Both the position numbers and the translations under genes were made by a program. Below, one piece after another: positions 51,586 to 64,000 of a DNA stretch of 64,000 bases. How positions within the stretch are numbered: the first letter of the stretch is position 1; each line of letters opens with the position of its first letter. Source of the DNA: Phytopseudomonas punonensis (GTDB taxonomy: Bacteria; Pseudomonadota; Gammaproteobacteria; Pseudomonadales; Pseudomonadaceae). The stretch lies in contig NZ_FRBQ01000005.1 of NCBI RefSeq assembly GCF_900142655.1, positions 62,001 to 126,000 on the forward strand. The letters run 5' to 3'. Below the pieces are notes generated by a model. That model was not told the origin of the DNA and ran no database searches. It saw only the letters and a program-made list of their open reading frames with translations.

Positions 51586-52392
51586 TCAGTCGATCACCTC
51601 GACTTTCACGCGCATGCTCATGTCGTCGCGGCCTTCGGTCGAGTAACGTCGCAGGATGCCACTGTTGTCGGCCTGGCTCTGCTCGCTGCTGCCGCCAATA
51701 CTGATCCATTCACCGACTCGGCCGCTGACTCGGGTGTCGGCTTGCTGGATGTCGATCACCCCGGGTTGTCGCTGACTGACCCGGTCACGGTTGCTGCTGA
51801 TGTCCAGATGCACAACCTCACCGGCAAGGCTGGCGGTGACGTAGAAGCCCTGGGTGACATTGCGGTATTCAGTGTTGTTGTACACCTGGCCATAAGCATC
51901 GCGACTGCGGGTGGTGATTGGTACGCTTTGGCCGACCTGGATCAGTGCCGGATAGCCTTCGCTGGTTTGCACTTGCTGAGTGCCGCCGCCGCGGCTGTCA
52001 GTGCTGCGGCGGATGATGCGTGCCTGGTCGCGGCCACCGACTTCGCCACGGCCGATTTCGACCCGGCCATTGCCGGCGCTGACGCTGCCATCGACGCTGT
52101 AGCCGCGATCATCACGATAGGTCGATTCGCTGGTGTCCACGCTGATCAGCAAGCGCCGGGGCTGGGTATCGAGTTGGCCGAGCAAGGCGCGAACCTCCTC
52201 GATCTTGCCTGGCGAGGCATTGACGATCAGCTGATTACCATACGCGCTGACGCGCCCTTCGTTGCCTAGCGCCGACTGCACCACGGGCAGCAGATCGCCA
52301 GCGGTTCGGTAGTTCAGTGGGATGACTTCGGTGGCAGCCAGCGCCGAGAGGCTGAGCGCGAGTAGGGCCGCACCTAGAACATGCCGCTTCAT
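51586..52392 (-). CDS. NolW-like / secretin N-domain protein
   Basis: A 268-residue exported protein. The signal peptide is residues 1-20 (MKRHVLGAALLALSLSALAA). A short secretin N-type domain follows (EVIPLNYRTAGDLLPVVQSAL, then NQLIVNASPGKIEEVRALLGQLD), the NolW pattern. The later part is Ser, Gly and Arg rich, with a beta-strand region (GEVVHLDISSNRDRVSQR) like a partial secretin domain, but the full pore domain is absent. It is unlikely to form a secretion channel alone. It lies 13 bp downstream of the DUF7931 gene. The function is unknown. Confidence 0.8.
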   Translation of the reverse strand: MKRHVLGAALLALSLSALAATEVIPLNYRTAGDLLPVVQSALGNEGRVSAYGNQLIVNASPGKIEEVRALLGQLDTQPRRLLISVDTSESTYRDDRGYSVDGSVSAGNGRVEIGRGEVGGRDQARIIRRSTDSRGGGTQQVQTSEGYPALIQVGQSVPITTRSRDAYGQVYNNTEYRNVTQGFYVTASLAGEVVHLDISSNRDRVSQRQPGVIDIQQADTRVSGRVGEWISIGGSSEQSQADNSGILRRYSTEGRDDMSMRVKVEVID

Positions 52393-52405
52393 GGCAGAAA
52401 GCTCT

Positions 52406-53026
52406 TCATAACAGGAAACTCCGCAAGTCAGGGTCGGTGATACTTGTGTCCCAGGTTTGATCGAACTGCCGCTGCAGTTGACGCACGCGTGCGGCGTCCT
52501 GGTATTTCGCATAGCCGCCAAATTGATCCGGCTCGGGGCGCATCAGTAGGCCAGTATCGTCAGCGAGCAGAAAGGCGCCATCGGGAACGGGATAATCGGG
52601 GTGGCAGCGGCGAATCTGCACGCTGCTGGATAGCTTGCGCGATAACCCGATCAGCCGGTGCCCATCGCGGATGGCTCTGCTGCTGTCACGCAGCAGAATG
52701 CGCAGCTCGCTATTGCGGTGGCTGAGCGCAAATTGCGTGCATGCCTGGGCAATGCTGCTGTGGTTGTAAAGCCAGGGGTCGAGATCAGGGCTGTAGAGGC
52801 ATAGCGTGCGCCTGGCCTGCTGCATCAAGGCAAGGGCATGACTGCGCGCCTGATCGGGAAGGCTGAAGCGCTGGAGCGCCTGCTCGCTGCCGAGTGCGAA
52901 GGGGGCGGGCTCCCAGGCAGCCGGCGTTGGCAGCTGGCTGTCCGGGTTGTGAGAGGTGAAGCGCCCGGGTGACTCGAACTCGATCAGCTCGAGCGCGTTG
53001 TCATCGGGCGTGTGTTCATCGTTCAT
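52406..53026 (-). CDS. DUF7931 family protein, PLD-like fold
   Basis: A 206-residue cytoplasmic protein. The segment ARRTLCLYSPDLDPWLYNHSSIA, then LRILLRDSSRAIRDGHRLIGLSRKL, looks like a phospholipase-D-type fold without the HKD catalytic motif. Such proteins have been labelled histone acetyltransferase HPA2 in Pseudomonas, which the sequence does not support. ATG 53026 with GAGGTGAGC upstream was chosen over 53056. It lies between a GNAT gene (38 bp upstream) and the NolW-like gene. Confidence 0.7.
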   Translation of the reverse strand: MNDEHTPDDNALELIEFESPGRFTSHNPDSQLPTPAAWEPAPFALGSEQALQRFSLPDQARSHALALMQQARRTLCLYSPDLDPWLYNHSSIAQACTQFALSHRNSELRILLRDSSRAIRDGHRLIGLSRKLSSSVQIRRCHPDYPVPDGAFLLADDTGLLMRPEPDQFGGYAKYQDAARVRQLQRQFDQTWDTSITDPDLRSFLL

Positions 53027-53064
53027 GCTCACCTCTGTGGCATCCATGCGCGCCACAGCTCGAA

Positions 53065-53487
53065 TCAGCTGCTGCGCACCATGTCGACGTGGGGAATGCC
53101 TGCTTCTAGATATTCGTCACTCACTACAGTGAAGCCCAGCTTTTCATAGAACGGCGTTGCCTGCACCTGGGCGCTGAGCATTTGCTGATTCAGGCCACGT
53201 TTCTCCGCTTCGGCGATCACCGCCTGCAGCAGTGCTTCGCCGACCTTGAGGCCGCGCCAGTCCTTGAGCACCGACACCCGGCCGATCTGGCCGTCGGCAA
53301 GCAAACGCGCCGTGCCGATCGGGTAATCGCCTTCGCAGGCGAGGAAATGCACGGCATCACTGTCTTCGGCGTCCCATTCCAATTCAGGCGGCACTGCCTG
53401 TTCAGCAACGAATACCGTTTCGCGGATGCGGCGCAGTTCTTCGTAATCCTTGTGCCAGTCGGCGATGCGTACGTGCAGGTCATTCAT
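53065..53487 (-). CDS. GNAT family N-acetyltransferase
   Basis: A 140-residue acetyltransferase. The acetyl-CoA motif A is visible as GRVSVLKDWRGLKVGEALLQAV (R-x-x-x-x-G-x-G/A type), with motif B in the FYEKLGFTVV segment. ATG 53487 overlaps the stop of the RoxA gene, so translation is coupled. The acceptor substrate is unknown. Confidence 0.85.
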   Translation of the reverse strand: MNDLHVRIADWHKDYEELRRIRETVFVAEQAVPPELEWDAEDSDAVHFLACEGDYPIGTARLLADGQIGRVSVLKDWRGLKVGEALLQAVIAEAEKRGLNQQMLSAQVQATPFYEKLGFTVVSDEYLEAGIPHVDMVRSS

Positions 53488-54649
53488 CGGCAGCAAACTC
53501 CAGACTTCCTTGTTTAGTCAGTTCGAGAACCAATTCCCGAGCTTCGTCATTGGCGATCCATGGGCCAAGATTTTCCAAATGCAGGGCGTCGGCCGAGCAG
53601 ATCAATTTCAACAGCTCACGCAGGCTAGCGGAAACCAAGCGGCTCTGCCCGCTGGCGAACAGCACCAGATCTTCACCGACTTCCGACCAGGCCATGCGCG
53701 CACTGGGGTTGCGGATCATCACGGCGCCGTCTTCCAGATGATCGAGGAAGCCGTCTTCGTCAATTTCGATGCCGGCGATCAGCTCCGGGTAACGCGGCTC
53801 TGTCATGAACTGGCCGAACCAGGTCATCAGCAGGCGCTCGTCGCTCATGTGCTCGGCGAGCAGCGCCTTGAGGCGATCCAGGGCGTCGCGCTGGATTTCG
53901 TTGGGGTCACTGACCGGCGCAGTGCCAGCGTCGCTGTAGCGCGTTTCATCGGGCAGGAACTGGCCAAGAAAATCAGTGAAATGGGTCAGTACTTCGGCCG
54001 CGCTGGGTGCGCGGAAACCCACGGAATAAGTCATGCAATCGTCCTCGGCGGTGCCACAGTGGGCCAGGAGCGGCGGCAGATAGAGCATATCGCCGGGCTC
54101 GAGCACCCATTCTTCAGTTTGATCAAATTGGGCCAGGATCTTCATGTCCAGATCCGGCAGCAGCGGGCTCTGCGCGTCGCACATCTGGCCGATCTGCCAG
54201 CGGCGACGACCATGAGCCTGCAGGAGAAACACGTCGTAGTTGTCGTAATGCGGACCAACTCCGCCACCTGGTGCGGCGAAGCTGATCATCACGTCGTCGA
54301 TACGCCATTTGGGCAAGAACTTGAATTGCTCCAACAGCTCGGCGACTTCAGGCACGAACTGATCGACGGCTTGCACCAGCAGTGTCCAGTCGCGCTCGGG
54401 AAGCTCGGAGAAGGCGTCCTCTGCGAACGGGCCGCGGCGCACTTCCCATGGCGTCTCGCCATGCTCGATTACCAGGCGCGACTCGACTTCTTCCTCTAGG
54501 GCCAAGCCGGCCAGTTCGTCCGGAGAAATGGGACTTTCAAAATCGCTAATGGCCTGGCGCACCAGCAGGGGCTTCTTCTGCCAGTAGTCGCGCAGAAATT
54601 CACGTGCGCTCAGGCCGCCCAATAGCTGAAGAGGAACATCAGGATTCAT
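53480..54649 (-). CDS. roxA: Ribosomal protein L16 arginine hydroxylase RoxA (YcfD)
   Basis: A 389-residue 2-oxoglutarate/Fe(II) oxygenase with a JmjC-type cupin. The metal triad is visible: His134-x-Asp136 in GPHYDNYD and His197 in LLAHCG. The family hydroxylates an arginine in ribosomal protein L16. The C-terminal region carries the dimerisation and winged-helix parts. It has no intact terminator before the GNAT gene, and purB lies upstream behind its own terminator. Confidence 0.88.
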   Translation of the reverse strand: MNPDVPLQLLGGLSAREFLRDYWQKKPLLVRQAISDFESPISPDELAGLALEEEVESRLVIEHGETPWEVRRGPFAEDAFSELPERDWTLLVQAVDQFVPEVAELLEQFKFLPKWRIDDVMISFAAPGGGVGPHYDNYDVFLLQAHGRRRWQIGQMCDAQSPLLPDLDMKILAQFDQTEEWVLEPGDMLYLPPLLAHCGTAEDDCMTYSVGFRAPSAAEVLTHFTDFLGQFLPDETRYSDAGTAPVSDPNEIQRDALDRLKALLAEHMSDERLLMTWFGQFMTEPRYPELIAGIEIDEDGFLDHLEDGAVMIRNPSARMAWSEVGEDLVLFASGQSRLVSASLRELLKLICSADALHLENLGPWIANDEARELVLELTKQGSLEFAADE

Positions 54650-54681
54650 CTGTAAGTCCTTGATATTTATTAAAGCGTATA

Positions 54682-54710
54682 AAAAGAAACGCCCGGCTTC
54701 AGCCGGGCGT
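54682..54710 (-). terminator. purB terminator
   Basis: ACGCCCGGCT and AGCCGGGCGT pair perfectly around a TC centre. On the minus strand TTTCTTTTTATA follows, 20 bp past the purB stop. It separates purB from roxA. Confidence 0.88.
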
Positions 54711-54729
54711 CCTTGGGGCCGAAGGCCGT

Positions 54730-56142
<1,413 letters not shown>

Positions 56143-56222
56143 TCATACACGAATTGGGGCGGCTTTCAGTGCAGCCGCCGAGTCATTCGACGAGTGAGAT
56201 GCACATGGAGTCGGTGTGAAAA

Positions 56223-56843
56223 TCAGCCACGCAGCATCGGGTACAGCTCGCGCAGCAATTTGCGGCGGCTGAACACCAGCTGCCAGCGATGCCCGCCGAG
56301 CTGACGCCACAGGCGCGCCGAGCGAATGCCGGCGAGCAACAGTGCGCGTATTTTCGAGGCATTGGCCGGCTGTTGCAGAAAGCGGCTGTCGCCCTGCACC
56401 TGGATGCGCTGCTTGAAGGTGCTGATGGTGTCCTGATACAACGCGCCGCACGAGGAGATGACGTTCTCGTGGCCAATGCCGAAGTGGTCGGCCTGGCTCT
56501 GGATCTGGTCCAGACGGTTGCCCATCAACTGCAGCAGATCGCCGCGCTTGTCGAGTTGGCGCTCGAGGCCGAGCAGGGCAAGGGCATAGCGCAGCGGCTC
56601 ACGCTGCAGGCTGGTAGGGTCGCGCTCCAAGGCGCTGACCAGGGCGCGGTAGCCCTCGCGCAGGTTCAAGTCATCGCCGCCGTATACGTCCAGCGTGCCA
56701 TTGGCGTCACGCACCAGCAGGCTGCCGATCAGGCAAGTTACTTCGCTTTCGGCGGCTTGGCCGGTCTTGGCGATCTTGTCGACCATTACTGCAGCTTGAA
56801 ACACTGCGCCGAGTGCAATCAGCTGTTCTTGAATAGGGTTCAT
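56223..56843 (-). CDS. hflD: High frequency lysogenisation protein HflD
   Basis: A 206-residue all-helical cytoplasmic protein of the HflD family, named for its effect on lambda CII in E. coli; its own cellular role is unclear. ATG 56843 ([18 protein letters not shown]) overlaps the mnmA stop by 4 bp. The gene order nudJ-mnmA-hflD-purB is conserved from E. coli to Pseudomonas. Confidence 0.93.
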   Translation of the reverse strand: MNPIQEQLIALGAVFQAAVMVDKIAKTGQAAESEVTCLIGSLLVRDANGTLDVYGGDDLNLREGYRALVSALERDPTSLQREPLRYALALLGLERQLDKRGDLLQLMGNRLDQIQSQADHFGIGHENVISSCGALYQDTISTFKQRIQVQGDSRFLQQPANASKIRALLLAGIRSARLWRQLGGHRWQLVFSRRKLLRELYPMLRG

Positions 56844-57955
56844 CGTAGGGCGCCCTCGCTCCAAGGCTCGGCGCTTTCGATCACGCCGCCGCCAAGGCAG
56901 ACATCGCCTTCATAAAACACTACGGACTGGCCAGGCGTTACAGCGCGTTGTGGTTGATCGAAGGTAGCGCGGTAGCCGTCGGCGCTACGCTCCAGCGTGC
57001 AGGTCTGATCGGCCTGCCGATAGCGCACCTTGGCGGTCAGTTGGCGCGGCGCATCCAGCTCGATGGGGTTGACCCAGTAAATCTGCGAGGCGAGCAAGGC
57101 GCGGGAGAACAGCCACGGATGCTCATTACCCTGGCCGACCACCAGCACATTGCGAGTCAGGTCCTTGTGCAGCACATACCACGGCTCGTCGCTGGCATCC
57201 TTGAGGCCGCCGATGCCCAGCCCCTGGCGCTGGCCGATGGTGTGATACATCAGGCCGTGGTGCTTGCCGATCACATCGCCTTCGGTGGTTTCGATATTGC
57301 CTGGCTGCGCCGGCAGGTACTGTTTGAGGAAATCACTGAAGCGGCGCTCACCAATGAAACAGATACCGGTGGAATCCTTTTTCTTGGCAGTGGCCAGCTC
57401 GTATTTTTCGGCGATTGCGCGAACTTGCGGTTTTTCCAGCTCGCCAACCGGGAACAAGGTCTTGGCGATCTGTTCACCGCCTACGGCATGCAGGAAGTAG
57501 CTCTGATCCTTGTTCGGATCGAGGCCCTTGAGCAGTTCACTGCGGCCGTCGATATCGCGGCGTTGCACGTAATGGCCGGTGGCGATCAGGTCGGCACCGA
57601 GCATTAGGGCGTAGTCGAGGAACGCCTTGAACTTGATCTCGCGGTTACACAGGATGTCCGGGTTGGGCGTGCGGCCTGCCTTGTACTCGGCCAGGAAGTG
57701 CTCGAACACGTTGTCCCAGTACTCGGCGGCAAAGTTGGCGGTGTGTAGCTTGATGCCGATGCGATCGCACACGGCTTGGGCATCGGCCAGGTCGTCCATG
57801 GCGGTGCAATATTCGGTGCCGTCGTCTTCGTCCCAGTTCTTCATGAACAGACCTTCGACCTGATAGCCCTGTTCGAGCAGCAGCAGGGCCGAGACGGAGG
57901 AGTCGACGCCGCCGGACATGCCGACGATTACGCGCTGGGAGGCTGGATCTTGCAT
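56840..57955 (-). CDS. mnmA: tRNA 2-thiouridylase MnmA
   Basis: A 371-residue ATP-dependent enzyme that adds sulfur to U34 of tRNA Lys, Glu and Gln. The PP-loop SGGVDSS is near residues 13-19, and the catalytic cysteines lie in LCNREIKFK and in [12 protein letters not shown] 57955 (MQDPASQ) is the best start, although no strong ribosome site is visible; a TTG at 57979 is an alternative. It is coupled to hflD. Confidence 0.95.
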   Translation of the reverse strand: MQDPASQRVIVGMSGGVDSSVSALLLLEQGYQVEGLFMKNWDEDDGTEYCTAMDDLADAQAVCDRIGIKLHTANFAAEYWDNVFEHFLAEYKAGRTPNPDILCNREIKFKAFLDYALMLGADLIATGHYVQRRDIDGRSELLKGLDPNKDQSYFLHAVGGEQIAKTLFPVGELEKPQVRAIAEKYELATAKKKDSTGICFIGERRFSDFLKQYLPAQPGNIETTEGDVIGKHHGLMYHTIGQRQGLGIGGLKDASDEPWYVLHKDLTRNVLVVGQGNEHPWLFSRALLASQIYWVNPIELDAPRQLTAKVRYRQADQTCTLERSADGYRATFDQPQRAVTPGQSVVFYEGDVCLGGGVIESAEPWSEGALR

Positions 57956-58038
57956 GGTCGGAATCAATACAGGCTTCAAAGGGGCGAGATTCTAACAGGA
58001 TGCGCGGCGCGTTTCAGTCTGCCGCGCACGAGCGGCTT

Positions 58039-58485
58039 TCACATGGGGTCGTGGATGAGGCTCACTGGGAAGCGGGCACCCGCCAGGTAGTCATCCAGGC
58101 AGCGCAATACCAGCTCGCTGCGCAGGCGGTCGCGCTCGGCCAGCAGTTCGTCGTATGTGAGCCAGCGAATGCCGCTGATGTCGCTGTCCAGTGCACGCTC
58201 GGCATGGTGCTCTACCAGGTCGGCGACGAAGCAGATACGTTGATAGGTCACGCCGTTGCTCGGCGCGGTGTACAGGTAGATGCCGGTGACGCCGGTCAGC
58301 TCGACGTCGCAGCCGGTCTCCTCGAGCGTTTCGCGCACGGCTGCCTGCTGCAGGCTTTCCTTCGGTTCCAGGTGGCCGGCGGGCTGGTTGAGCACCAGGC
58401 GGCCACCTTTCAGCTCTTCGACGAACAGAAAGCGCCCCTCGTGTTCGACGATGGTGGCCACGGTGACATGTGCGTGCCAGGTCAT
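58039..58485 (-). CDS. nudJ: NUDIX hydrolase (NudJ-like)
   Basis: A 148-residue hydrolase. The Nudix box GHLEPKESLQQAAVRETLEETG (G-x5-E-x7-REVxEExG type) is complete. The position next to mnmA matches NudJ (YmfB), a phosphatase for thiamine and nucleoside pyrophosphates. The gene symbol rests on synteny. It lies 83 bp before mnmA. Confidence 0.85.
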   Translation of the reverse strand: MTWHAHVTVATIVEHEGRFLFVEELKGGRLVLNQPAGHLEPKESLQQAAVRETLEETGCDVELTGVTGIYLYTAPSNGVTYQRICFVADLVEHHAERALDSDISGIRWLTYDELLAERDRLRSELVLRCLDDYLAGARFPVSLIHDPM

Positions 58486-58513
58486 GCTGACTCCTTTTCG
58501 AATTCTGAAAACG

Positions 58514-58540
58514 ACAACCCCGGCGCAAGGCCGGGGTTGT
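58514..58540 (-). terminator. icd terminator
   Basis: ACAACCCCGG and CCGGGGTTGT form a strong hairpin, followed on the minus strand by CGTTTTC. It lies 26 bp past the icd stop. Confidence 0.75.
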
Positions 58541-58565
58541 CGGTATCGCTAGATCAGCGCATTAC

Positions 58566-61124
<2,559 letters not shown>

Positions 61125-61151
61125 TAAAAAACCGGCCTTAAAGCCGGTTTT
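61125..61151 (-). terminator. cspD terminator
   Basis: The stem AAAACCGGC / GCCGGTTTT is followed by TTTTTTATG on the minus strand, 19 bp past the cspD stop. Confidence 0.88.
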
Positions 61152-61169
61152 GGTAAGTGGTACGGTATA

Positions 61170-61436
61170 TCAGGCTTCGACGGGGGCAGCCTGAGCTCTG
61201 CTTGCAGCCGGTGCGCTGACCTCGCTAGCGGTCTGTGCGGCGCTGATATTTACGGCGTGCAGACCTTTGGGGCCCTGAATGATATCGAAGCTGACGGCCT
61301 GGCCGGCCTTGAGGGTTTTGTACCCATCCATCTGGATGGCCGAGTAATGGGCGAACAGGTCCTCATCTCGGCCGTCAGCCAGGATGAATCCGTAGCCTTT
61401 GGCGTTGTTGAACCACTTGACCTTACCACTTAGCAT
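61170..61436 (-). CDS. cspD: Cold-shock domain protein CspD
   Basis: An 88-residue single-stranded nucleic-acid-binding protein. RNP1 (KGYGFI) and RNP2 (DLFAHYSA) motifs lie in an N-terminal cold-shock domain of about 65 residues, followed by an Ala-rich tail ([15 protein letters not shown]). CspD inhibits replication in stationary phase in E. coli. ATG 61436 ([10 protein letters not shown]) is the family start. It is divergent from clpS, the usual neighbour. Confidence 0.92.
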   Translation of the reverse strand: MLSGKVKWFNNAKGYGFILADGRDEDLFAHYSAIQMDGYKTLKAGQAVSFDIIQGPKGLHAVNISAAQTASEVSAPAASRAQAAPVEA

Positions 61437-61657
61437 GCCGATATCCCTCTGCAAGGAACCCCATTGCTGGAGTATCATCCACATTAGATCCAGCGCTCAC
61501 GGGGTTTCCCTGTAAGCGCAAGCCCTTTCGCCCCGTAGGGGTATCTGTTGGTTGTAACACCCTTTTGCCGATAGTCAAGGCAGCGCACGAAACGACGATA
61601 AACGGGTCTGACTTTTTGCGACCCGCACCACTCACCTCCACGAACCTTTTATCCAGC

Positions 61658-62020
61658 ATGCATGCAAGTAGCCAGATTCGACTAACATTCAATCAGGATC
61701 GACCCGCACCGCATGAGGACGACTCTTCAGGCTTGGCCGTCGAGGAGTCCAAGCCGGCATTGCAGGCGCCTCCGCTCTATAAGGTGGTCTTGTTCAATGA
61801 TGACTACACCCCCATGGATTTCGTGGTCGAGATACTTGAGACCTTCTTCAACCTCAATCGCGAGGTGGCGACCAAGATCATGTTGACCGTGCACACTGAA
61901 GGTCGCGCCGTTTGCGGGCTCTACACCCGCGATATCGCCGAGACCAAGGCCGCGCAAGTCAACCAGTACGCGCGGGAAAGCCAGCATCCATTACTCTGTG
62001 AAATCGAGAAGGACGGTTAA
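61658..62020 (+). CDS. clpS: ClpS, N-end rule adaptor
   Basis: A 120-residue adaptor that binds N-degron proteins and delivers them to ClpAP. The conserved core [17 protein letters not shown] with the N-degron pocket residues and the [17 protein letters not shown] segment are intact. ATG 61658 (MHASSQIRL) was chosen over an upstream start in poor context. clpA begins 28 bp later on the same strand. Confidence 0.93.
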   Translation: MHASSQIRLTFNQDRPAPHEDDSSGLAVEESKPALQAPPLYKVVLFNDDYTPMDFVVEILETFFNLNREVATKIMLTVHTEGRAVCGLYTRDIAETKAAQVNQYARESQHPLLCEIEKDG

Positions 62021-62048
62021 CGCCGGCCCTTGGGCATGAGGTGAAGCT

Positions 62049-64000
62049 ATGTTAAATCGAGAGCTCGAAGTCACCCTCAATCTTGCCTTCAAGGAGGCAC
62101 GCGCAAAGCGTCATGAATTCATGACGGTAGAGCACCTCCTGCTGGCTCTTCTGGACAATGAGGCAGCTGCCAGCGTGCTGCGCGCCTGTGGCGCCAGTCT
62201 GGACAAGCTGCGCAGCGATCTGCAGGAGTTCATCGACTCCACCACGCCGCTTATCCCCCAGCATGACGAAGATCGCGAAACTCAGCCGACGCTGGGCTTC
62301 CAGCGTGTGCTGCAGCGTGCGGTATTCCACGTGCAAAGCTCCGGCAAGCGTGAAGTGACCGGCGCTAACGTGCTGGTGGCGATTTTCAGCGAGCAGGAAA
62401 GCCAGGCCGTGTTTCTGCTCAAGCAGCAGAGCGTCGCGCGCATCGACGTGGTCAACTTCATCGCGCATGGCATTTCCAAGGTGCCAGGACAGGGCGCGTC
62501 ACCAGATTCCGAGCAGGAAATGCCGGATGAAGAGGGTGGTGAGTCGTCTTCGTCCAGTAATCCGCTGGATGCCTATGCCAGCAATCTCAACGAACTGGCT
62601 CGCCAGGGTCGTATCGATCCGTTGGTTGGCCGCGAACACGAAGTCGAGCGTGTCGCACAGATTCTTGCGCGTCGTCGCAAGAACAATCCACTGCTGGTCG
62701 GTGAGGCCGGTGTCGGCAAGACCGCAATCGCCGAGGGCCTGGCCAAGCGCATCGTCGACAATCAGGTACCTGATCTGCTCGCCGAAGCCGTGGTTTATTC
62801 CCTGGATCTGGGCGCACTGCTCGCAGGCACCAAGTACCGTGGCGACTTCGAAAAGCGCCTCAAGGCGCTGTTGACCGAGCTGCGCAAACGCCCACACGCG
62901 ATCCTGTTCATCGATGAGATTCACACCATCATCGGTGCAGGTGCAGCGTCAGGCGGCGTAATGGATGCCTCCAACCTGCTCAAGCCGGCACTGTCGTCGG
63001 GTGAGATCCGTTGCATTGGCTCCACCACGTTCCAGGAATTTCGCGGCATCTTCGAGAAGGATCGTGCGTTGGCGAGACGCTTCCAGAAGGTCGATGTGGT
63101 CGAGCCGTCCGTAGAAGACACCATTGGCATCCTCAAGGGCCTCAAAGGGCGCTTCGAGCAGCACCATGACATCGAATACAGCGATGAAGCGCTACGCGCC
63201 GCTGCAGAACTGGCCTCGCGCTACATCAATGATCGACACATGCCGGACAAAGCCATTGATGTGATCGACGAGGCGGGTGCCTTCCAGCGCCTGCAGCCGC
63301 AGGACAAGCGCCTCAAGCGCATCGACGTTCCGCAGGTCGAAGACATCGTCGCCAAGATCGCGCGCATTCCGCCAAAGCACGTCAGCAGCTCCGACAAGGA
63401 ATTGCTGCGTAATCTGGAGCGTGACCTCAAGTTGACTGTGTTCGGCCAGGACGCTGCCATCGACTCGCTGGCCACCGCCATCAAACTGTCGCGCGCAGGC
63501 CTCAAGGCGCCGGACAAGCCGGTTGGCTCGTTCCTGTTCGCCGGCCCGACCGGTGTCGGCAAGACCGAGGCGGCGCGTCAGCTGTCCAAGGCGCTGGGTG
63601 TTGAGTTGGTGCGTTTCGATATGTCCGAGTACATGGAGCGTCATACCGTTTCGCGTCTGATCGGTGCGCCGCCCGGCTATGTCGGTTTCGACCAGGGTGG
63701 CTTGCTGACCGAGGCGATCACTAAACAGCCGCATTGCGTGCTCCTGCTCGATGAAATCGAGAAGGCGCATCCGGAAGTCTTCAACCTGCTGCTGCAGGTC
63801 ATGGATCACGGCACGCTCACCGATAACAACGGGCGTAAGGCGGATTTCCGCAACGTCATCCTGATCATGACCACCAACGCCGGCGCCGAAACTGCGTCGC
63901 GGGCATCGATCGGCTTCACGTATCAGGATCACTCGTCCGATGCCATGGAAGTCATCAAAAAGAGCTTTACCCCGGAGTTCCGCAACCGTCTGGACACAAT
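62049..64000 (+). CDS. clpA: ClpA ATPase of the ClpAP protease (partial, runs off the window)
   Basis: About 650 residues are visible; the gene continues past the right edge. The N-domain ([14 protein letters not shown]) is followed by a serine-rich linker ([10 protein letters not shown]). The first AAA+ module has Walker A GEAGVGKT and Walker B ILFIDEIH; the second has GPTGVGKT and [10 protein letters not shown]. ClpA unfolds substrates and feeds them to ClpP. The ATG at 62049 lies 28 bp after clpS. All motifs seen are intact. Confidence 0.95.
   Translation, partial: MLNRELEVTLNLAFKEARAKRHEFMTVEHLLLALLDNEAAASVLRACGASLDKLRSDLQEFIDSTTPLIPQHDEDRETQPTLGFQRVLQRAVFHVQSSGKREVTGANVLVAIFSEQESQAVFLLKQQSVARIDVVNFIAHGISKVPGQGASPDSEQEMPDEEGGESSSSSNPLDAYASNLNELARQGRIDPLVGREHEVERVAQILARRRKNNPLLVGEAGVGKTAIAEGLAKRIVDNQVPDLLAEAVVYSLDLGALLAGTKYRGDFEKRLKALLTELRKRPHAILFIDEIHTIIGAGAASGGVMDASNLLKPALSSGEIRCIGSTTFQEFRGIFEKDRALARRFQKVDVVEPSVEDTIGILKGLKGRFEQHHDIEYSDEALRAAAELASRYINDRHMPDKAIDVIDEAGAFQRLQPQDKRLKRIDVPQVEDIVAKIARIPPKHVSSSDKELLRNLERDLKLTVFGQDAAIDSLATAIKLSRAGLKAPDKPVGSFLFAGPTGVGKTEAARQLSKALGVELVRFDMSEYMERHTVSRLIGAPPGYVGFDQGGLLTEAITKQPHCVLLLDEIEKAHPEVFNLLLQVMDHGTLTDNNGRKADFRNVILIMTTNAGAETASRASIGFTYQDHSSDAMEVIKKSFTPEFRNRLDT

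Noticed and set aside
56223..56843. HflD as a sign of a prophage
   Set aside because: hflD is a housekeeping gene in the conserved nudJ-mnmA-hflD-purB cluster; there are no phage genes nearby.

Overview
The window is high-GC chromosomal DNA from a Pseudomonas-type gammaproteobacterium. The evidence is the protein sequences themselves, a nuo operon with fused nuoCD, a 531-residue isocitrate lyase with a KQCGH active site, a monomeric NADP isocitrate dehydrogenase, and gene orders that I recall from P. aeruginosa. Those orders are the PA1828-PA1851 block (oxidoreductase, sohB, cysI, metH, cti, nfuA), the PA2649-PA2659 block (PepSY pair, two-component system, transporter, chemoreceptor, nuo) and the PA2620-PA2634 block (aceA, purB, hflD, mnmA, icd, cspD, clpS, clpA). 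Locus tags are from memory, not from a search. The species is not resolved. I see no prophage, insertion sequence, integron, CRISPR array, rRNA or tRNA.

Layout. 0.1-3.3 kb: minus-strand acyl-CoA or lipid genes (SDR, aminoglycoside-phosphotransferase-like kinase, SCP2 carrier, histidine phosphatase). 3.5-5.6 kb: sohB and an AcuI-type reductase. 5.6-7.8 kb: cysI with its DUF934 partner. 8.2-10.4 kb: ZIP metal transporter, periplasmic solute-binding protein, DUF1883. 10.4-15 kb: metH with two small downstream genes, one a candidate PD-(D/E)XK nuclease-fold protein. 15.2-17.5 kb: cti (fatty-acid cis/trans isomerase), frameshifted by a 10-bp tandem duplication. 17.7-19.3 kb: acyltransferase and nfuA. 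19.5-21.5 kb: a REC-CheC response regulator coupled to a PAS-GGDEF diguanylate cyclase. 21.5-25.9 kb: DUF1272, a GlxA regulator, topoisomerase IB, a small hypothetical and a patatin. 26-28.6 kb: two PepSY proteins with a BqsRS/CarRS-like two-component system. 28.7-33.9 kb: FMN reductase, NhaC-like transporter, sCache chemoreceptor, AI-2E-type permease. 34.1-49.1 kb: complete respiratory complex I operon nuoA-N on the minus strand. 49.5-51.1 kb: aceA behind a long leader. 51.6-58.5 kb: a NolW-like protein, DUF7931, GNAT, ribosomal oxygenase RoxA, purB, hflD, mnmA and nudJ. 58.6-64 kb: icd, cspD, and divergent clpS-clpA, the last running off the window.

Functional links. aceA and icd are the two enzymes competing for isocitrate, and nuo oxidises the NADH made by the cycle. 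cysI and metH both belong to sulfur and methionine metabolism. clpS-clpA and sohB are proteolysis genes. cti, the acyltransferase and the patatin point to envelope lipids. Most of the window is conserved housekeeping DNA.

The points that most repay a second look are the cti duplication, the REC-CheC/diguanylate cyclase pair, the Bqs-like operon with its palindrome but no RExxE motif, the PD-(D/E)XK-like protein beside metH, the kinase/phosphatase acyl-CoA cluster, and the aceA leader with an RccR-like site. I did not find a convincing wholly new multi-gene system.
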